DNA of 14,813 nt from Ruminococcus sp. (GCA_023667165.1 JAMPAO010000067.1:1-14813); one strand, 5' to 3'; shown: positions 7,589 to 14,774, counted from the first letter of the stretch. The notes: a model not told the origin generated them from the sequence alone. A program made the numbers and translations.

Positions 7589-7620
7589 ATATTGTAAAAT
7601 AAAATATACAATATTGTCAA
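7589..7620 (-). promoter_or_regulatory. Upstream promoter P2 with an embedded operator-like inverted repeat
   Basis: On the minus strand TTGACA (7620-7615) and TACAAT (7596-7591) are 18 nt apart. An 8-bp perfect inverted repeat, ATATTGTA (7589-7596) and TACAATAT (7607-7614) with a 10-bp centre, fills the spacer and covers the -10 box, as repressor sites often do. The expected start is about 7584. I do not recognise the regulator. Confidence 0.55.
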
Positions 7621-7916
7621 CGGACCCGATTTTGAGAAATTGCGTTTTTTTGAAAAAATTTCGCATTTTTTTGATAGTTTTTTGCAGGCGGATATCGCAT
7701 ATATACCGTTTAATGTAATAATATCTGTATTAATGTGAATGAAAAAATGTCATCAAAATTAAGATCGGCAAAATCGTAAACCGAAATAGCATAAATAAGA
7801 TCGGGCAAAACAAAAAAACGCCGCACTCGCGGAAATCGCAAAAAAGAAAAAATTCTTAATTTTTTTGACAAATTGTAAAAACATTGGTAAATGAATAAAA
7901 AAAATCCGATTTGCTC
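7621..7916. other. AT-rich divergent intergenic region, no gene seen
   Basis: About 300 bp between the divergent promoters. It holds several T-tracts and A-tracts near 7630-7683, which may bend the DNA, and a possible weak plus-strand promoter: TTGACA (7865-7870), 17 nt, TAAATG (7888-7893). I find no open frame longer than about a dozen codons with a ribosome binding site, no tRNA, and no convincing riboswitch. Confidence 0.6.
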
Positions 7917-7945
7917 TTGTAAGTTTTGAGAAAATGAGTTATAAT
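7917..7945 (+). promoter_or_regulatory. Sigma-A-type promoter for the carboxyltransferase operon
   Basis: TTGTAA (7917-7922) and TATAAT (7940-7945) are separated by 17 nt. Transcription would start near 7952, giving a leader of about 58 nt that contains a small GC hairpin (GCGGC-GCT-GCCGC, 7973-7985) about 10 nt before the ribosome binding site. Confidence 0.75.
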
Positions 7946-7995
7946 TATACTTGGATAAATTTTATTTTCGGTGCGGCGCTGCCGCGCTGCGAAAC

Positions 7996-8000
7996 GGAGG
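7996..8000 (+). promoter_or_regulatory. Ribosome binding site selecting the ATG at 8010
   Basis: GGAGG is 9 nt before ATG 8010. A GTG at 7971 is in frame, but it lies upstream of this site, inside the hairpin region, and would add 13 unconserved-looking residues. Confidence 0.75.
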
Positions 8001-8009
8001 AACATAATT

Positions 8010-9380
8010 ATGATGACTGAAAGTCGGAAATCAAGGCTGGCGGAGTATAATGCCGCAAAAAAAACCTGTCCGGCAAGGGACAGACTTGCAGCCCTTTTTG
8101 ACGACGGCGTTTTCAGCGAAACAGGCTCCGGTCTTAAATCGGGAAACAGTCCTGCCGGCGTTGTGACCGCTTACGGATATATAAACGGAAATCCCGCATA
8201 CGCCTTTTCACAGGACAGCACCGTTATGAGCGGCGCTGTAAGCAAGGCTCATTCGGCTAAGATATGCCGCATACTGGAGCTTGCGGCAAGAAACGGCGTG
8301 CCTGCGGTGGGCGTTTACGACTCCGGCGGCGCATTTATCGAGGACGGCGCGGACGCTCTCAATGCGTACAGCGATATTCTGCTGGAGCTTGGAAATATAT
8401 CCGGCGTTGTTCCGGTCATATCGGTAATATCGGGAGTTTGCGCGGGAACTATGGCTATGATCGCGGCTTCCGCGGATTTTACGGTAATAACGAAAAAAGG
8501 CGAGCTTTACGCCAATGCCGGTCAGACGGCTCCGTCTGCGGAGAATGCATCCGCAAGCGGTCTTGCCGCCGTTTCCGCAGACAGCGACGGCGAGGCTATG
8601 GAGATCGTCAGAAAATATCTGTCGCTTATGCCCATGAACAACCTGTCCGCCGTACCGGAATTTGATTTTGCTCCCCCGACAGCCGCCGTATCTTTCGAAA
8701 ACGGAAAATCCTCTGCGGAAACTATTGCGGACGCGGACAGTCTGCTTGAGCTTTACAGCGGCTTCGGAGAATGCGTATATACAGCTCTCGGAACGATCGG
8801 AGGCGCGTCGTCCGGCATCGCCTCGGCGGTCGGAAAAAAGCTTACCGCCGACGACTGCGCCAAGCTCACGGGTTTTGTGCGCCTTTGCGACGCATACAGT
8901 ATTCCCGTGGTCACGGTGATCGACACGGAGGGGTTTGAAACAAATTCTCCCGACGTTATAAGAGCATACGCGCGTCTGTGCGGCGCTTACGCCGAGGCTA
9001 CCTGCCCGAAGATCGCGGTCGTTTCGGGAAATGCATGGGGAAGCGCTTTTATAGCTCTGGCGGGAAGAAATATCGCCGCCGACTCGGTCATTGCTCTGCC
9101 TGACGCGGTTATCGCGCCCGTGGCGCCGGAAACTGCCGCAGAGTTCCTTTATCATGACAGGCTCAAGGGCGCAAAAGATCTGACGGCTGAAAGAAAGCGC
9201 ATTGCCGATGAATACGCCGAAACTTCCGCATCCTCCTTTGCCGCCGCCGAAAAAGGCGCGGTGGACGATATCGCGGCTCCCGAAGAGGTAAGAGCAAAGA
9301 TAATCTCCGTTCTGGAGATCGCGGCAGGAAAACGTCTGAACAAGCGGCTTCCCAAGAAACACAGCATTTTCTCACTTTGA
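8010..9380 (+). CDS. Acyl-CoA-type carboxyltransferase subunit (12S/MmdA/AccD-like), divergent
   Basis: Cytoplasmic protein of 456 residues with the two crotonase-like halves of the acetyl/propionyl/methylmalonyl-CoA carboxyltransferase family. Half one: RLAALFDDGVFSE, the AGVVTAYGYINGNPAYAFSQD block (about 49-69), YDSGGAFIEDG (103-113), the oxyanion region SGVCAGTMAM (141-150) and LSLMPMNN (204-211). Half two: IPVVTVIDTEGFE (298-310), AYAEATCPKIAVVSG (326-340) and NAWGSAF (341-347). The family transfers CO2 between carboxybiotin and a CoA ester. Differences from typical members (about 510 residues): GGARIQEG is GGAFIEDG, CAGGAVYSPA is CAGTMAMIAA, and the PGFLPG block with its following helix is EGFETN and shortened. 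It heads an operon with a biotin carrier and a 5S/OadA-type subunit, which supports a transcarboxylase-like partner role. Family is well supported; the acceptor is not known. Confidence 0.87.
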   Translation: MMTESRKSRLAEYNAAKKTCPARDRLAALFDDGVFSETGSGLKSGNSPAGVVTAYGYINGNPAYAFSQDSTVMSGAVSKAHSAKICRILELAARNGVPAVGVYDSGGAFIEDGADALNAYSDILLELGNISGVVPVISVISGVCAGTMAMIAASADFTVITKKGELYANAGQTAPSAENASASGLAAVSADSDGEAMEIVRKYLSLMPMNNLSAVPEFDFAPPTAAVSFENGKSSAETIADADSLLELYSGFGECVYTALGTIGGASSGIASAVGKKLTADDCAKLTGFVRLCDAYSIPVVTVIDTEGFETNSPDVIRAYARLCGAYAEATCPKIAVVSGNAWGSAFIALAGRNIAADSVIALPDAVIAPVAPETAAEFLYHDRLKGAKDLTAERKRIADEYAETSASSFAAAEKGAVDDIAAPEEVRAKIISVLEIAAGKRLNKRLPKKHSIFSL

Positions 9381-9408
9381 TAAATTTTATCCGAAAGGTT
9401 GATATAAC

Positions 9409-9771
9409 ATGAAAAGATTTAACATTACCGTAAACGGAAAAAGCTATGACGTTGCAGTTGAGGAGGTCGGCGGCACGGCTCCCTCTGCGCCCGCACCGGC
9501 GGCAGCTCCCGCCGTTTCCGCGGCTCCTGCTCCCGCCGCTCCTTCGGCTGCCGGAAACGGAACTCCCGTAAAAGCTCCCATGCCCGGAAACATCCTCGAC
9601 GTTAAGGTAAGCGTGGGCGATACTGTAGCTGTGGGGCAGGTCCTTGTTGTTCTGGAGGCCATGAAAATGGAAAACGACATTGTGGCAAACGCTGCGGGAA
9701 AGGTCGTTTCCATTGCTGTAAAGAAGGGCGATACCGTCAATTCGGACGATGTTATCGCAACCATAGCCTAA
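9409..9771 (+). CDS. Biotin carboxyl carrier protein (1.3S/MmdC/GcdC-like)
   Basis: Protein of 120 residues that carries CO2 on biotin between the two carboxyltransferase subunits encoded on either side. A short N-terminal beta segment (MKRFNITVNGKSYDVAVEEV) is followed by a flexible Ala/Pro-rich linker (about 23-48) and a biotinyl domain from about 53. The biotin site is EAMKMEND with K86 as the attached lysine; PMPGNILDVKV and VSVGDTVAVGQ are the usual preceding blocks. The start ATG at 9409 has AAGG about 10 nt upstream. It begins 28 nt after the preceding stop. Length and architecture match the separate biotin subunits of transcarboxylase and of decarboxylase complexes rather than the larger AccB. 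Confidence 0.95.
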   Translation: MKRFNITVNGKSYDVAVEEVGGTAPSAPAPAAAPAVSAAPAPAAPSAAGNGTPVKAPMPGNILDVKVSVGDTVAVGQVLVVLEAMKMENDIVANAAGKVVSIAVKKGDTVNSDDVIATIA

Positions 9772-9789
9772 CAGAAAGGACTGTCGATC

Positions 9790-11187
9790 ATGGCTAAAGT
9801 AAAAATTACCGAAACTGTTCTCCGCGACGCTCACCAGTCGCTCATTGCCACAAGAATGAGCCTTGACGAAATGCTGCCGATAATGCAGGAAATGGATAAG
9901 ATCGGCTATTATTCCGCAGAGGTCTGGGGCGGAGCCACATTTGATTCCTGCATACGCTTTCTCGACGAAGATCCATGGGAAAGACTTCGGATAATAAGGA
10001 AGAATATGCCCAACACCAAACTGCAAATGCTTTTCAGAGGTCAGAATATGCTTGGATACCGTCATTACGCAGACGATGTTCTTGAATATTTCGTTAAAAA
10101 GACCGTTGCAAACGGCATGGATATCATAAGGATATTTGACGCCCTCAACGATATCAGAAACCTGAAGACCGCCATTACCGCCGCCAAAAAGGAGGGCGCT
10201 CACGCGCAGGTAGCCATATCCTTTACACTGGGCGATATTTTCACCGACGAATATTTTGTAAATTATGCCAAGCAGTGCGAGAGCGAGGGCGCCGATTCGA
10301 TATGCATAAAGGATATGGCTGCGCTGCTCACCCCCTACAGGGCAGGCTCTCTTACAAAGGCGCTGAAGGACAATATAGGCATTCCCGTTCAGATACACAC
10401 CCACTACACCTCCGGACTTGCGTCCATGTGTCTGCTCAAAGCCATTGAAAACGGCTGCGACATGGTGGATACCGCCATGTCCCCTCTTGCTCACGGAACC
10501 TCCCATACTCCTACGGAATCGATGGTTGCCGCACTTCAGGGAACAGAATATGACACGGGTCTTGACCTTGTTAAGCTGACCGCCATAAGAGATTATTTTA
10601 TGAAGCTCAGAAAAAAATATATCGACAGCGGTCTGCTTGATCCCAAGATGCTTGCCGCTGACGCCAACGCGCTTATTTATCAGGTTCCCGGCGGAATGCT
10701 TTCAAATCTTCTTTCCCAGCTCAAGCAGGCAGGAAAAGAGGATAAGCTGGAGGACGTGCTCAAGGAGGTTCCCAGAGTTCGTGCCGACGCGGGAAATATC
10801 CCTCTCGTTACGCCGTCTTCCCAGATCGTTGGAACGCAGGCGGTATTCAACGTTATCAACGGAGAACGCTACAAGATGGTAACAAAGGAATTCAAGGACG
10901 TTATAGCGGGCAAATACGGCAAAACTCCCACGCCTATCGATCCCGAATTCAGAAAATCCATTCTTAAAGGCGAGGAAGCTATCGAATGCCGTCCCGCCGA
11001 TCTGCTTTCCCCCGAACTTGACAAGCTCAGGGAGGAATGCGCGGAATGGCTGGAGCAGGAGGAGGACGTTCTCACCTATGCCATGTTCCCAAAGGTCGCT
11101 CCGAAATTCTTTGAGAAACGCCGCAACAAAAAGTACGGCATTGACGGAAAAAATTCCGATCCGCAAAATAAGATCCACATGATATGA
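9790..11187 (+). CDS. Oxaloacetate/pyruvate carboxyltransferase subunit (OadA/PycB/transcarboxylase 5S-like)
   Basis: Protein of 465 residues with a TIM-barrel carboxyltransferase domain that moves CO2 between carboxybiotin and pyruvate (reverse: from oxaloacetate). Visible signs: TVLRDAHQSL with the metal ligand D13, the EVWGGATFD block (44-52), LFRGQNMLGY (81-90), RIFDALND (114-121), the site of the carbamylated lysine K174 in ICIKDMAALLTP, metal ligands H203 and H205 in IHTHYTSG, and YQVPGGMLSNL (297-307). The C-terminal region is the conserved PycB/OadA-type domain, but there is no fused biotin domain; biotin is on the separate protein encoded 18 nt upstream. OadB and OadG (the sodium-pumping decarboxylase membrane subunits) are absent, as is a biotin carboxylase, so a 5S-like role in a transcarboxylase is favoured. 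A terminator follows at once. Confidence 0.95.
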   Translation: MAKVKITETVLRDAHQSLIATRMSLDEMLPIMQEMDKIGYYSAEVWGGATFDSCIRFLDEDPWERLRIIRKNMPNTKLQMLFRGQNMLGYRHYADDVLEYFVKKTVANGMDIIRIFDALNDIRNLKTAITAAKKEGAHAQVAISFTLGDIFTDEYFVNYAKQCESEGADSICIKDMAALLTPYRAGSLTKALKDNIGIPVQIHTHYTSGLASMCLLKAIENGCDMVDTAMSPLAHGTSHTPTESMVAALQGTEYDTGLDLVKLTAIRDYFMKLRKKYIDSGLLDPKMLAADANALIYQVPGGMLSNLLSQLKQAGKEDKLEDVLKEVPRVRADAGNIPLVTPSSQIVGTQAVFNVINGERYKMVTKEFKDVIAGKYGKTPTPIDPEFRKSILKGEEAIECRPADLLSPELDKLREECAEWLEQEEDVLTYAMFPKVAPKFFEKRRNKKYGIDGKNSDPQNKIHMI

Positions 11188-11222
11188 AAAAAACAGCCCC
11201 GCTTTTGCGAGGCTGTTTTTTT
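11188..11222. terminator. Bidirectional intrinsic terminator between convergent genes
   Basis: CAGCC-C-CGC (11194-11202), loop TTTT, GCG-A-GGCTG (11207-11215) form a stem with one mismatch, flanked by an A-run on the left and a T-run on the right. It starts directly after the stop of the OadA-like gene, and its other side abuts the stop of the GNAT gene, so it can serve both strands. Confidence 0.92.
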
Positions 11223-11989
11223 CACGCTCGATCCAAAGGCACGGAAAACATTTCGCACCACGCGGGAATAAAATCACAGGCTGCCGCCAGCCGCTGCGAG
11301 ATTATATTTGAACACAGCGTACCGTAATAGGGCACGTATCCGCACCGAAAAACCTCTGCCGCACAGGCGGACACAAGGGACGTGCCTATACCCATTCCGC
11401 GGAATTCCGGAACAACGTCAACGCCTATCTGCGCCATTGTAAGGCTGTCGGAGGACGCTCCGGCAATACCCATTATCCGTCTGCCGTTTACCGCGCAGAC
11501 TGCAAGTATATCCCTCCGTTCCCCCGTTTTTTTATACAGCAGCGAATTTCCGAAACCCCCGTAATCGTAAAGGCGCTCTACGTCCTTACCCTCGAAAACC
11601 GACATTGTATAACCCTCCTTGCGGTACACCGGACGGTACGGCGTTTTGGGCAGATAATACTGATTGCACACGCCTATACAATATCCGTTTCCGAACAGCT
11701 CCCTGTTGACGGCGGAAACAACGGCTGCGGAAAAAATCTCCGCTCCCTCGTTCTGCTCCGCTATCAGCCGCGCATACGGCAAAACAGCGGGATCGGCGCA
11801 TATGACCGTTCCCATGCCCATTGTTGCGGCACGGAAAAAATGCGTATTTTCCGTCAGAACCCTGCGTCCGTGATTTATTTTCGGAGCTGTTACGGTATTT
11901 TCATATTTGAAAAGATCCTCTGCTTTGCAGCACAGATCAATGCTTAGCTGCTTTGCCGCCGCATTTTCAATATCGCTTCGGATTATCAT
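11222..11989 (-). CDS. GNAT-family N-acetyltransferase
   Basis: Protein of 255 residues. The C-terminal half holds the GNAT acetyl-CoA motif A: IGVDVVPEFRGMGIGTSLV (188-206), with the Q/RxxGxG/A signature as RGMGIG, preceded by the ILAVCAVNGRRIMGIAGASS beta strands and followed by a GYVPYYGTLCSNIISQRLA segment that resembles the usual late GNAT helix. The N-terminal 150 residues are not recognised; they may be a substrate-specific or second degenerate GNAT domain. The acetyl acceptor cannot be told from sequence. The start ATG at 11989 has GGAGG 10 nt upstream. It lies downstream of the gpmI terminator and I see no strong promoter of its own, so it may depend on read-through from the glycolytic operon. 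Confidence 0.78.
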   Translation of the reverse strand: MIIRSDIENAAAKQLSIDLCCKAEDLFKYENTVTAPKINHGRRVLTENTHFFRAATMGMGTVICADPAVLPYARLIAEQNEGAEIFSAAVVSAVNRELFGNGYCIGVCNQYYLPKTPYRPVYRKEGYTMSVFEGKDVERLYDYGGFGNSLLYKKTGERRDILAVCAVNGRRIMGIAGASSDSLTMAQIGVDVVPEFRGMGIGTSLVSACAAEVFRCGYVPYYGTLCSNIISQRLAAACDFIPAWCEMFSVPLDRA

Positions 11990-12016
11990 AAATATGAACC
12001 CTCCGTTTTATCAAGC

Positions 12017-12044
12017 AAAAAAGGGGCAGCACAGGCGCCCCTTT
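12017..12044 (-). terminator. Intrinsic terminator after gpmI
   Basis: On the minus strand AAAGGGGC (12044-12037), a 9-nt loop and GCCCCTTT (12027-12020) form an 8-bp stem ending in a T-run (12022-12017), starting 17 nt after the gpmI stop. It separates the glycolytic operon from the GNAT gene. Confidence 0.88.
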
Positions 12045-12060
12045 ATTTATTATATACCTG

Positions 12061-13581
12061 TCACTTTTCGATAAGAGATCTTCCCGTCATTTCCTTCGGC
12101 TGAGGAAGTCCCATGATCTCAAGCATTGTGGGGCAAAGGTCGGCAAGCACTCCCCCGCTTTTCAGCTTGCAGTCATACCCCGCAATTATAAGAGGAACGG
12201 GATTAGTGGTATGAGCCGTGAAAGGAGAACCGTCCGCTTCAAGCAGCTTGTCCGCATTTCCGTGATCGGCGGTTATAAGCGCCGCGCCTCCCTTGGCAAG
12301 AATTGCGTCCACCATACGGCCGACGCAGGTATCCACCGCCTCAACAGCGGCTTTCGCAGCGTCGAAAATTCCCGTATGTCCTACCATATCGCAGTTGGCG
12401 TAATTGAGGATAATGGTATCGTATTTATCGGATTCTATAGCCTTTACAACGGCGTCTGTCACCTCGTATGCGCTCATTTCGGGTTTTAGGTCAAAGGTCG
12501 GTACATCGGGAGATTGGATCAGTATCCTGTCCTCGCCCTCGAACTGCTTCTCCTCGCCGCCGTTGAAAAAGAAAGTAACATGAGCGTATTTTTGAGTTTC
12601 GGCGATCCTGAGCTGAGTCATACCCTGCTTGGATATATATTCGCCGTAGGTCATCGTAAGCTGCTCGGGAGGATATGCCACAAGAACGTTGGGCATAGCG
12701 GCGTCATACTGCGCCATGCAGACAAATGTCACCGGAAAATATCCCTTTTTGCGCTCAAATCCCTTAAACTCCGGATCGACAAAGGCTCTTGTAATCTGCC
12801 TTGCACGGTCGGGACGGAAATTGAAGAACACTACGCTGTCGTTTTCCTTGATCATGCCGTCCTTATCAACAACGGCGGGGAGCATAAACTCGTCCGTTAC
12901 GCCGTTTGCATAGGAATTCTTTATTGCCTGCACGGGATCGCTCTCCTGCACGCCCTCGCCTGTTACCAAGGCGTCGTACGCCTTTTCAACTCTGTCCCAT
13001 GCATTATCTCTGTCCATTGCGTAGTATCTTCCCGCAACCGTAGCTACCTTGCCCACGCCTATCTTTTTCATGCGGGAAACGGCTTCCTCCATATACTCCG
13101 CAGCGGAGGAGGGAGGAACGTCGCGTCCGTCGAGAAATGCGTGAATATACACGTTTTCAACGCCGTTTCTCTTAGCCATTTCAAGCAGTCCGTACATATG
13201 CTCCATATGGCTGTGAACTCCTCCGGGAGATAAAAGTCCCATCAGATGAAGCGCGCTTCCCTTTGACCTGCAGTTGTCCACAGCGCTGCAAAGAGCGGGA
13301 TTATCAAAAAAAACTCCCTCTTGTATATCCTTTGATATTTTCACAAGCATCTGATAAACTATCCTGCCCGCTCCGATGTTGGTATGACCTACCTCGGAAT
13401 TTCCCATCTGTCCGTCGGGAAGACCTACGTCAAGACCGGACGCACCTATAATGGTGTTGGGGTATTCCCTGAAATATTTATCGAGATTTGGCTTGTTTGC
13501 AGCGGCAATCGCATTGCCGTAGGTATCCTTATTGATACCGAATCCGTCCATTATAATGAGAGCCACAGGCTTCTTGCCCAT
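12061..13581 (-). CDS. gpmI: 2,3-bisphosphoglycerate-independent phosphoglycerate mutase
   Basis: Interconverts 3- and 2-phosphoglycerate in glycolysis and gluconeogenesis with two manganese ions. It has 506 residues, the normal size. Catalytic signs: metal ligand D12 in IMDGFG, the phosphoserine S62 in GQMGNSEVGH, H123 in SPGGVHSHMEH, DGRDVPP (151-157), GRYYAMDRD, FFNFRPDRARQ, and the C-terminal metal motifs NYANCDMVGHTG, TADHGNAD and TAHTTNPVP. The alkaline-phosphatase-like phosphatase domain and the inserted transferase domain are both complete. The start is ATG at 13581; the best upstream purine site is AAAGG about 11 nt away, which is weak. It lies 25 nt downstream of a small membrane-protein gene and in the same transcript as tpiA, with its own terminator. 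Confidence 0.98.
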   Translation of the reverse strand: MGKKPVALIIMDGFGINKDTYGNAIAAANKPNLDKYFREYPNTIIGASGLDVGLPDGQMGNSEVGHTNIGAGRIVYQMLVKISKDIQEGVFFDNPALCSAVDNCRSKGSALHLMGLLSPGGVHSHMEHMYGLLEMAKRNGVENVYIHAFLDGRDVPPSSAAEYMEEAVSRMKKIGVGKVATVAGRYYAMDRDNAWDRVEKAYDALVTGEGVQESDPVQAIKNSYANGVTDEFMLPAVVDKDGMIKENDSVVFFNFRPDRARQITRAFVDPEFKGFERKKGYFPVTFVCMAQYDAAMPNVLVAYPPEQLTMTYGEYISKQGMTQLRIAETQKYAHVTFFFNGGEEKQFEGEDRILIQSPDVPTFDLKPEMSAYEVTDAVVKAIESDKYDTIILNYANCDMVGHTGIFDAAKAAVEAVDTCVGRMVDAILAKGGAALITADHGNADKLLEADGSPFTAHTTNPVPLIIAGYDCKLKSGGVLADLCPTMLEIMGLPQPKEMTGRSLIEK

Positions 13582-13606
13582 AAAAATGACCGCCTTTCCG
13601 AAAGGA

Positions 13607-13870
13607 TCACAAACTTATGCTGTCGGGCAGTATCCACAGGGTGATGTAATACTCCTCGCTGCCGTCGGCAATGTTGTGATCGAATTTGATCTTATATCCC
13701 GCACCGTAATAGCTTGCGCTTATTCCGTCGTCATATTCAACAGCTCTTACGCAAAACAGGGGGGGAAGTCCGTACACCTTTGTACGAACCGCGTCCGTAA
13801 TGAAAAGTGCGGCGACGACCGCGCACAGCACGGGAATTACCGCCTTTTTCGGTTTATTTTTTTTATCCAT
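13607..13870 (-). CDS. Small single-pass membrane protein, unknown function
   Basis: Protein of 87 residues. A lysine-rich start (MDKKNKPKKA) is followed by one hydrophobic segment (about 10-27, AVIPVLCAVVAALFITDA) and a polar C-terminal part with aromatic strands (PPLFCVRAVEYDDGI, YYGAGYKIKFDH, EEYYITLWILPD). The likely form is anchored by its N-terminus with about 55 residues outside; there is no lipobox cysteine in a clear signal-peptidase II context. It sits between tpiA and gpmI on the same strand, 59 nt after tpiA and 25 nt before gpmI. Its start has no Shine-Dalgarno sequence, and a strong hairpin ends 13 nt before it. Reading it as a real gene rests on its position, length and sensible topology; I cannot name the family. 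Confidence 0.68.
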   Translation of the reverse strand: MDKKNKPKKAVIPVLCAVVAALFITDAVRTKVYGLPPLFCVRAVEYDDGISASYYGAGYKIKFDHNIADGSEEYYITLWILPDSISL

Positions 13871-13883
13871 GGCAATAACTGCG

Positions 13884-13916
13884 GCAGACGGGCGTTCTGC
13901 TGCCGACCCCGTCTGC
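13884..13916 (-). other. Strong hairpin between tpiA and the small membrane protein gene
   Basis: GCAGACGGG (minus strand, 13916-13908) and CCCGTCTGC (13892-13884) form a perfect 9-bp stem with a 15-nt loop. No U-run follows, so it is not a classical terminator; mRNA stabilisation, attenuation or translational control are possible. Confidence 0.65.
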
Positions 13917-13929
13917 GGTAAATTTAATA

Positions 13930-14706
13930 TCAGCCGTTTACGGCAGCCTGTACGATAGTGTTGAAGTCCTCCGCTTTCAGAGAAGCTCCGCCTATAAGAC
14001 CGCCGTCAACATTTGGCTTGGAAAGCAGCTCAGCACAGTTCTTGGCGTTCATAGAGCCGCCGTACTGGATAGTGACCGCGTCGGCGCAGGAACTGTCATA
14101 CAGCTTTGAAAGAACTCCTCTGATAAATGCGCAAACCTCCTCAGCCTGGTCGGCGGTAGCAGTCTTGCCCGTACCGATAGCCCATACAGGCTCGTATGCG
14201 ATAACGGTTTTCTTCATGTCCTCTGCGGAAACGCCCGCAAGATCGAGCTTTATCTGGCGGGAAATAACTTCCTCGGTAATGCCCGCCTCACGCTCCGCAA
14301 GAAGCTCTCCCACGCAAACGATAGGCTTAAGACCTGCCGCAAGAGCAGCTTTTGTCCTCTTGTTGACAGTTTCGTCGGTTTCCCCGAAATACTGACGTCT
14401 TTCTGAATGCCCGATAATTACGTACTCAACGCCAAGCTCGGTGAGCATATCCGCAGATATCTCGCCGGTAAACGCCCCGCTTTTTTCAAAGTGAACGTTC
14501 TCCGCGCCGATCTTCACGTTTGATCCCGCTGCCGCGTTCATTGCGGTTTCAAGGTTTGTAAAGGGAACGCAGGCGATCACCTCGGTATTTCCCTGCGCGT
14601 TGGCAACAAGAGGTTTTATAGCCTCTATAAGATTCTTAGCCTCGGGACGGGTCTTGTTCATTTTCCAGTTTCCGGCAATTATTGCCTTTCTGAGATTCTT
14701 GTTCAT
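13930..14706 (-). CDS. tpiA: Triose-phosphate isomerase
   Basis: Interconverts dihydroxyacetone phosphate and glyceraldehyde 3-phosphate in the cytoplasm. At 258 residues it is the normal size. Active-site residues are all visible: N13 and K15 in AGNWKMN, H100 in IIGHSERR, E172 in AYEPVWAIGTGKTA (loop 6), and the phosphate-binding IQYGGSMN and GLIGGASL blocks near the C-terminus. The start is ATG at 14706 with AGGAG 8 nt upstream; an in-frame ATG at 14751 would fall in the promoter region and add 15 unrelated residues. It is the first gene of the operon with the small membrane protein and gpmI, and has a perfect-consensus promoter. Confidence 0.98.
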   Translation of the reverse strand: MNKNLRKAIIAGNWKMNKTRPEAKNLIEAIKPLVANAQGNTEVIACVPFTNLETAMNAAAGSNVKIGAENVHFEKSGAFTGEISADMLTELGVEYVIIGHSERRQYFGETDETVNKRTKAALAAGLKPIVCVGELLAEREAGITEEVISRQIKLDLAGVSAEDMKKTVIAYEPVWAIGTGKTATADQAEEVCAFIRGVLSKLYDSSCADAVTIQYGGSMNAKNCAELLSKPNVDGGLIGGASLKAEDFNTIVQAAVNG

Positions 14707-14758
14707 ATGTTTAACTCCTTTTGCAAAATAATTATAGTATAAATCCAACATACCAAAC

Positions 14759-14774
14759 TGGTATAATTATACCA
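14759..14774. promoter_or_regulatory. Operator-like perfect 16-bp palindrome on the tpiA -10 box
   Basis: TGGTATAATTATACCA is a perfect palindrome covering the -10 hexamer and the predicted start. A further TGGTAT half-site lies 3 nt beyond it on the transcribed side. The arrangement suggests repressor binding, but TATAAT itself supplies part of the symmetry. The regulator is unknown. Confidence 0.5.

Noticed and set aside
7815..7840. Possible minus-strand terminator, CCGC-GAGT-GCGG followed by CG and a T-run
   Set aside because: The stem is only 4 bp and there is no upstream minus-strand gene for it to terminate.
7865..7893. Second plus-strand promoter TTGACA-N17-TAAATG upstream of the carboxyltransferase operon
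   Set aside because: The -35 is perfect but the -10 is poor and a better promoter lies 50 bp downstream; noted only within the intergenic entry.
7891..7929. Short frame of 12 codons (MNKKNPICSCKF) before the carboxyltransferase operon
   Set aside because: No ribosome binding site, overlaps the -35 of the main promoter, and lies upstream of its predicted start.
7971..8009. GTG start at 7971 for the carboxyltransferase subunit
   Set aside because: The GGAGG at 7996-8000 points to ATG 8010, and the extra residues are Arg-rich with no family resemblance.
8208..10506. Long minus-strand open frames (8208-9362 and 9163-10506) opposite the carboxyltransferase operon
   Set aside because: They run across the boundaries of three well-supported plus-strand genes and have low-complexity, unrecognisable products.
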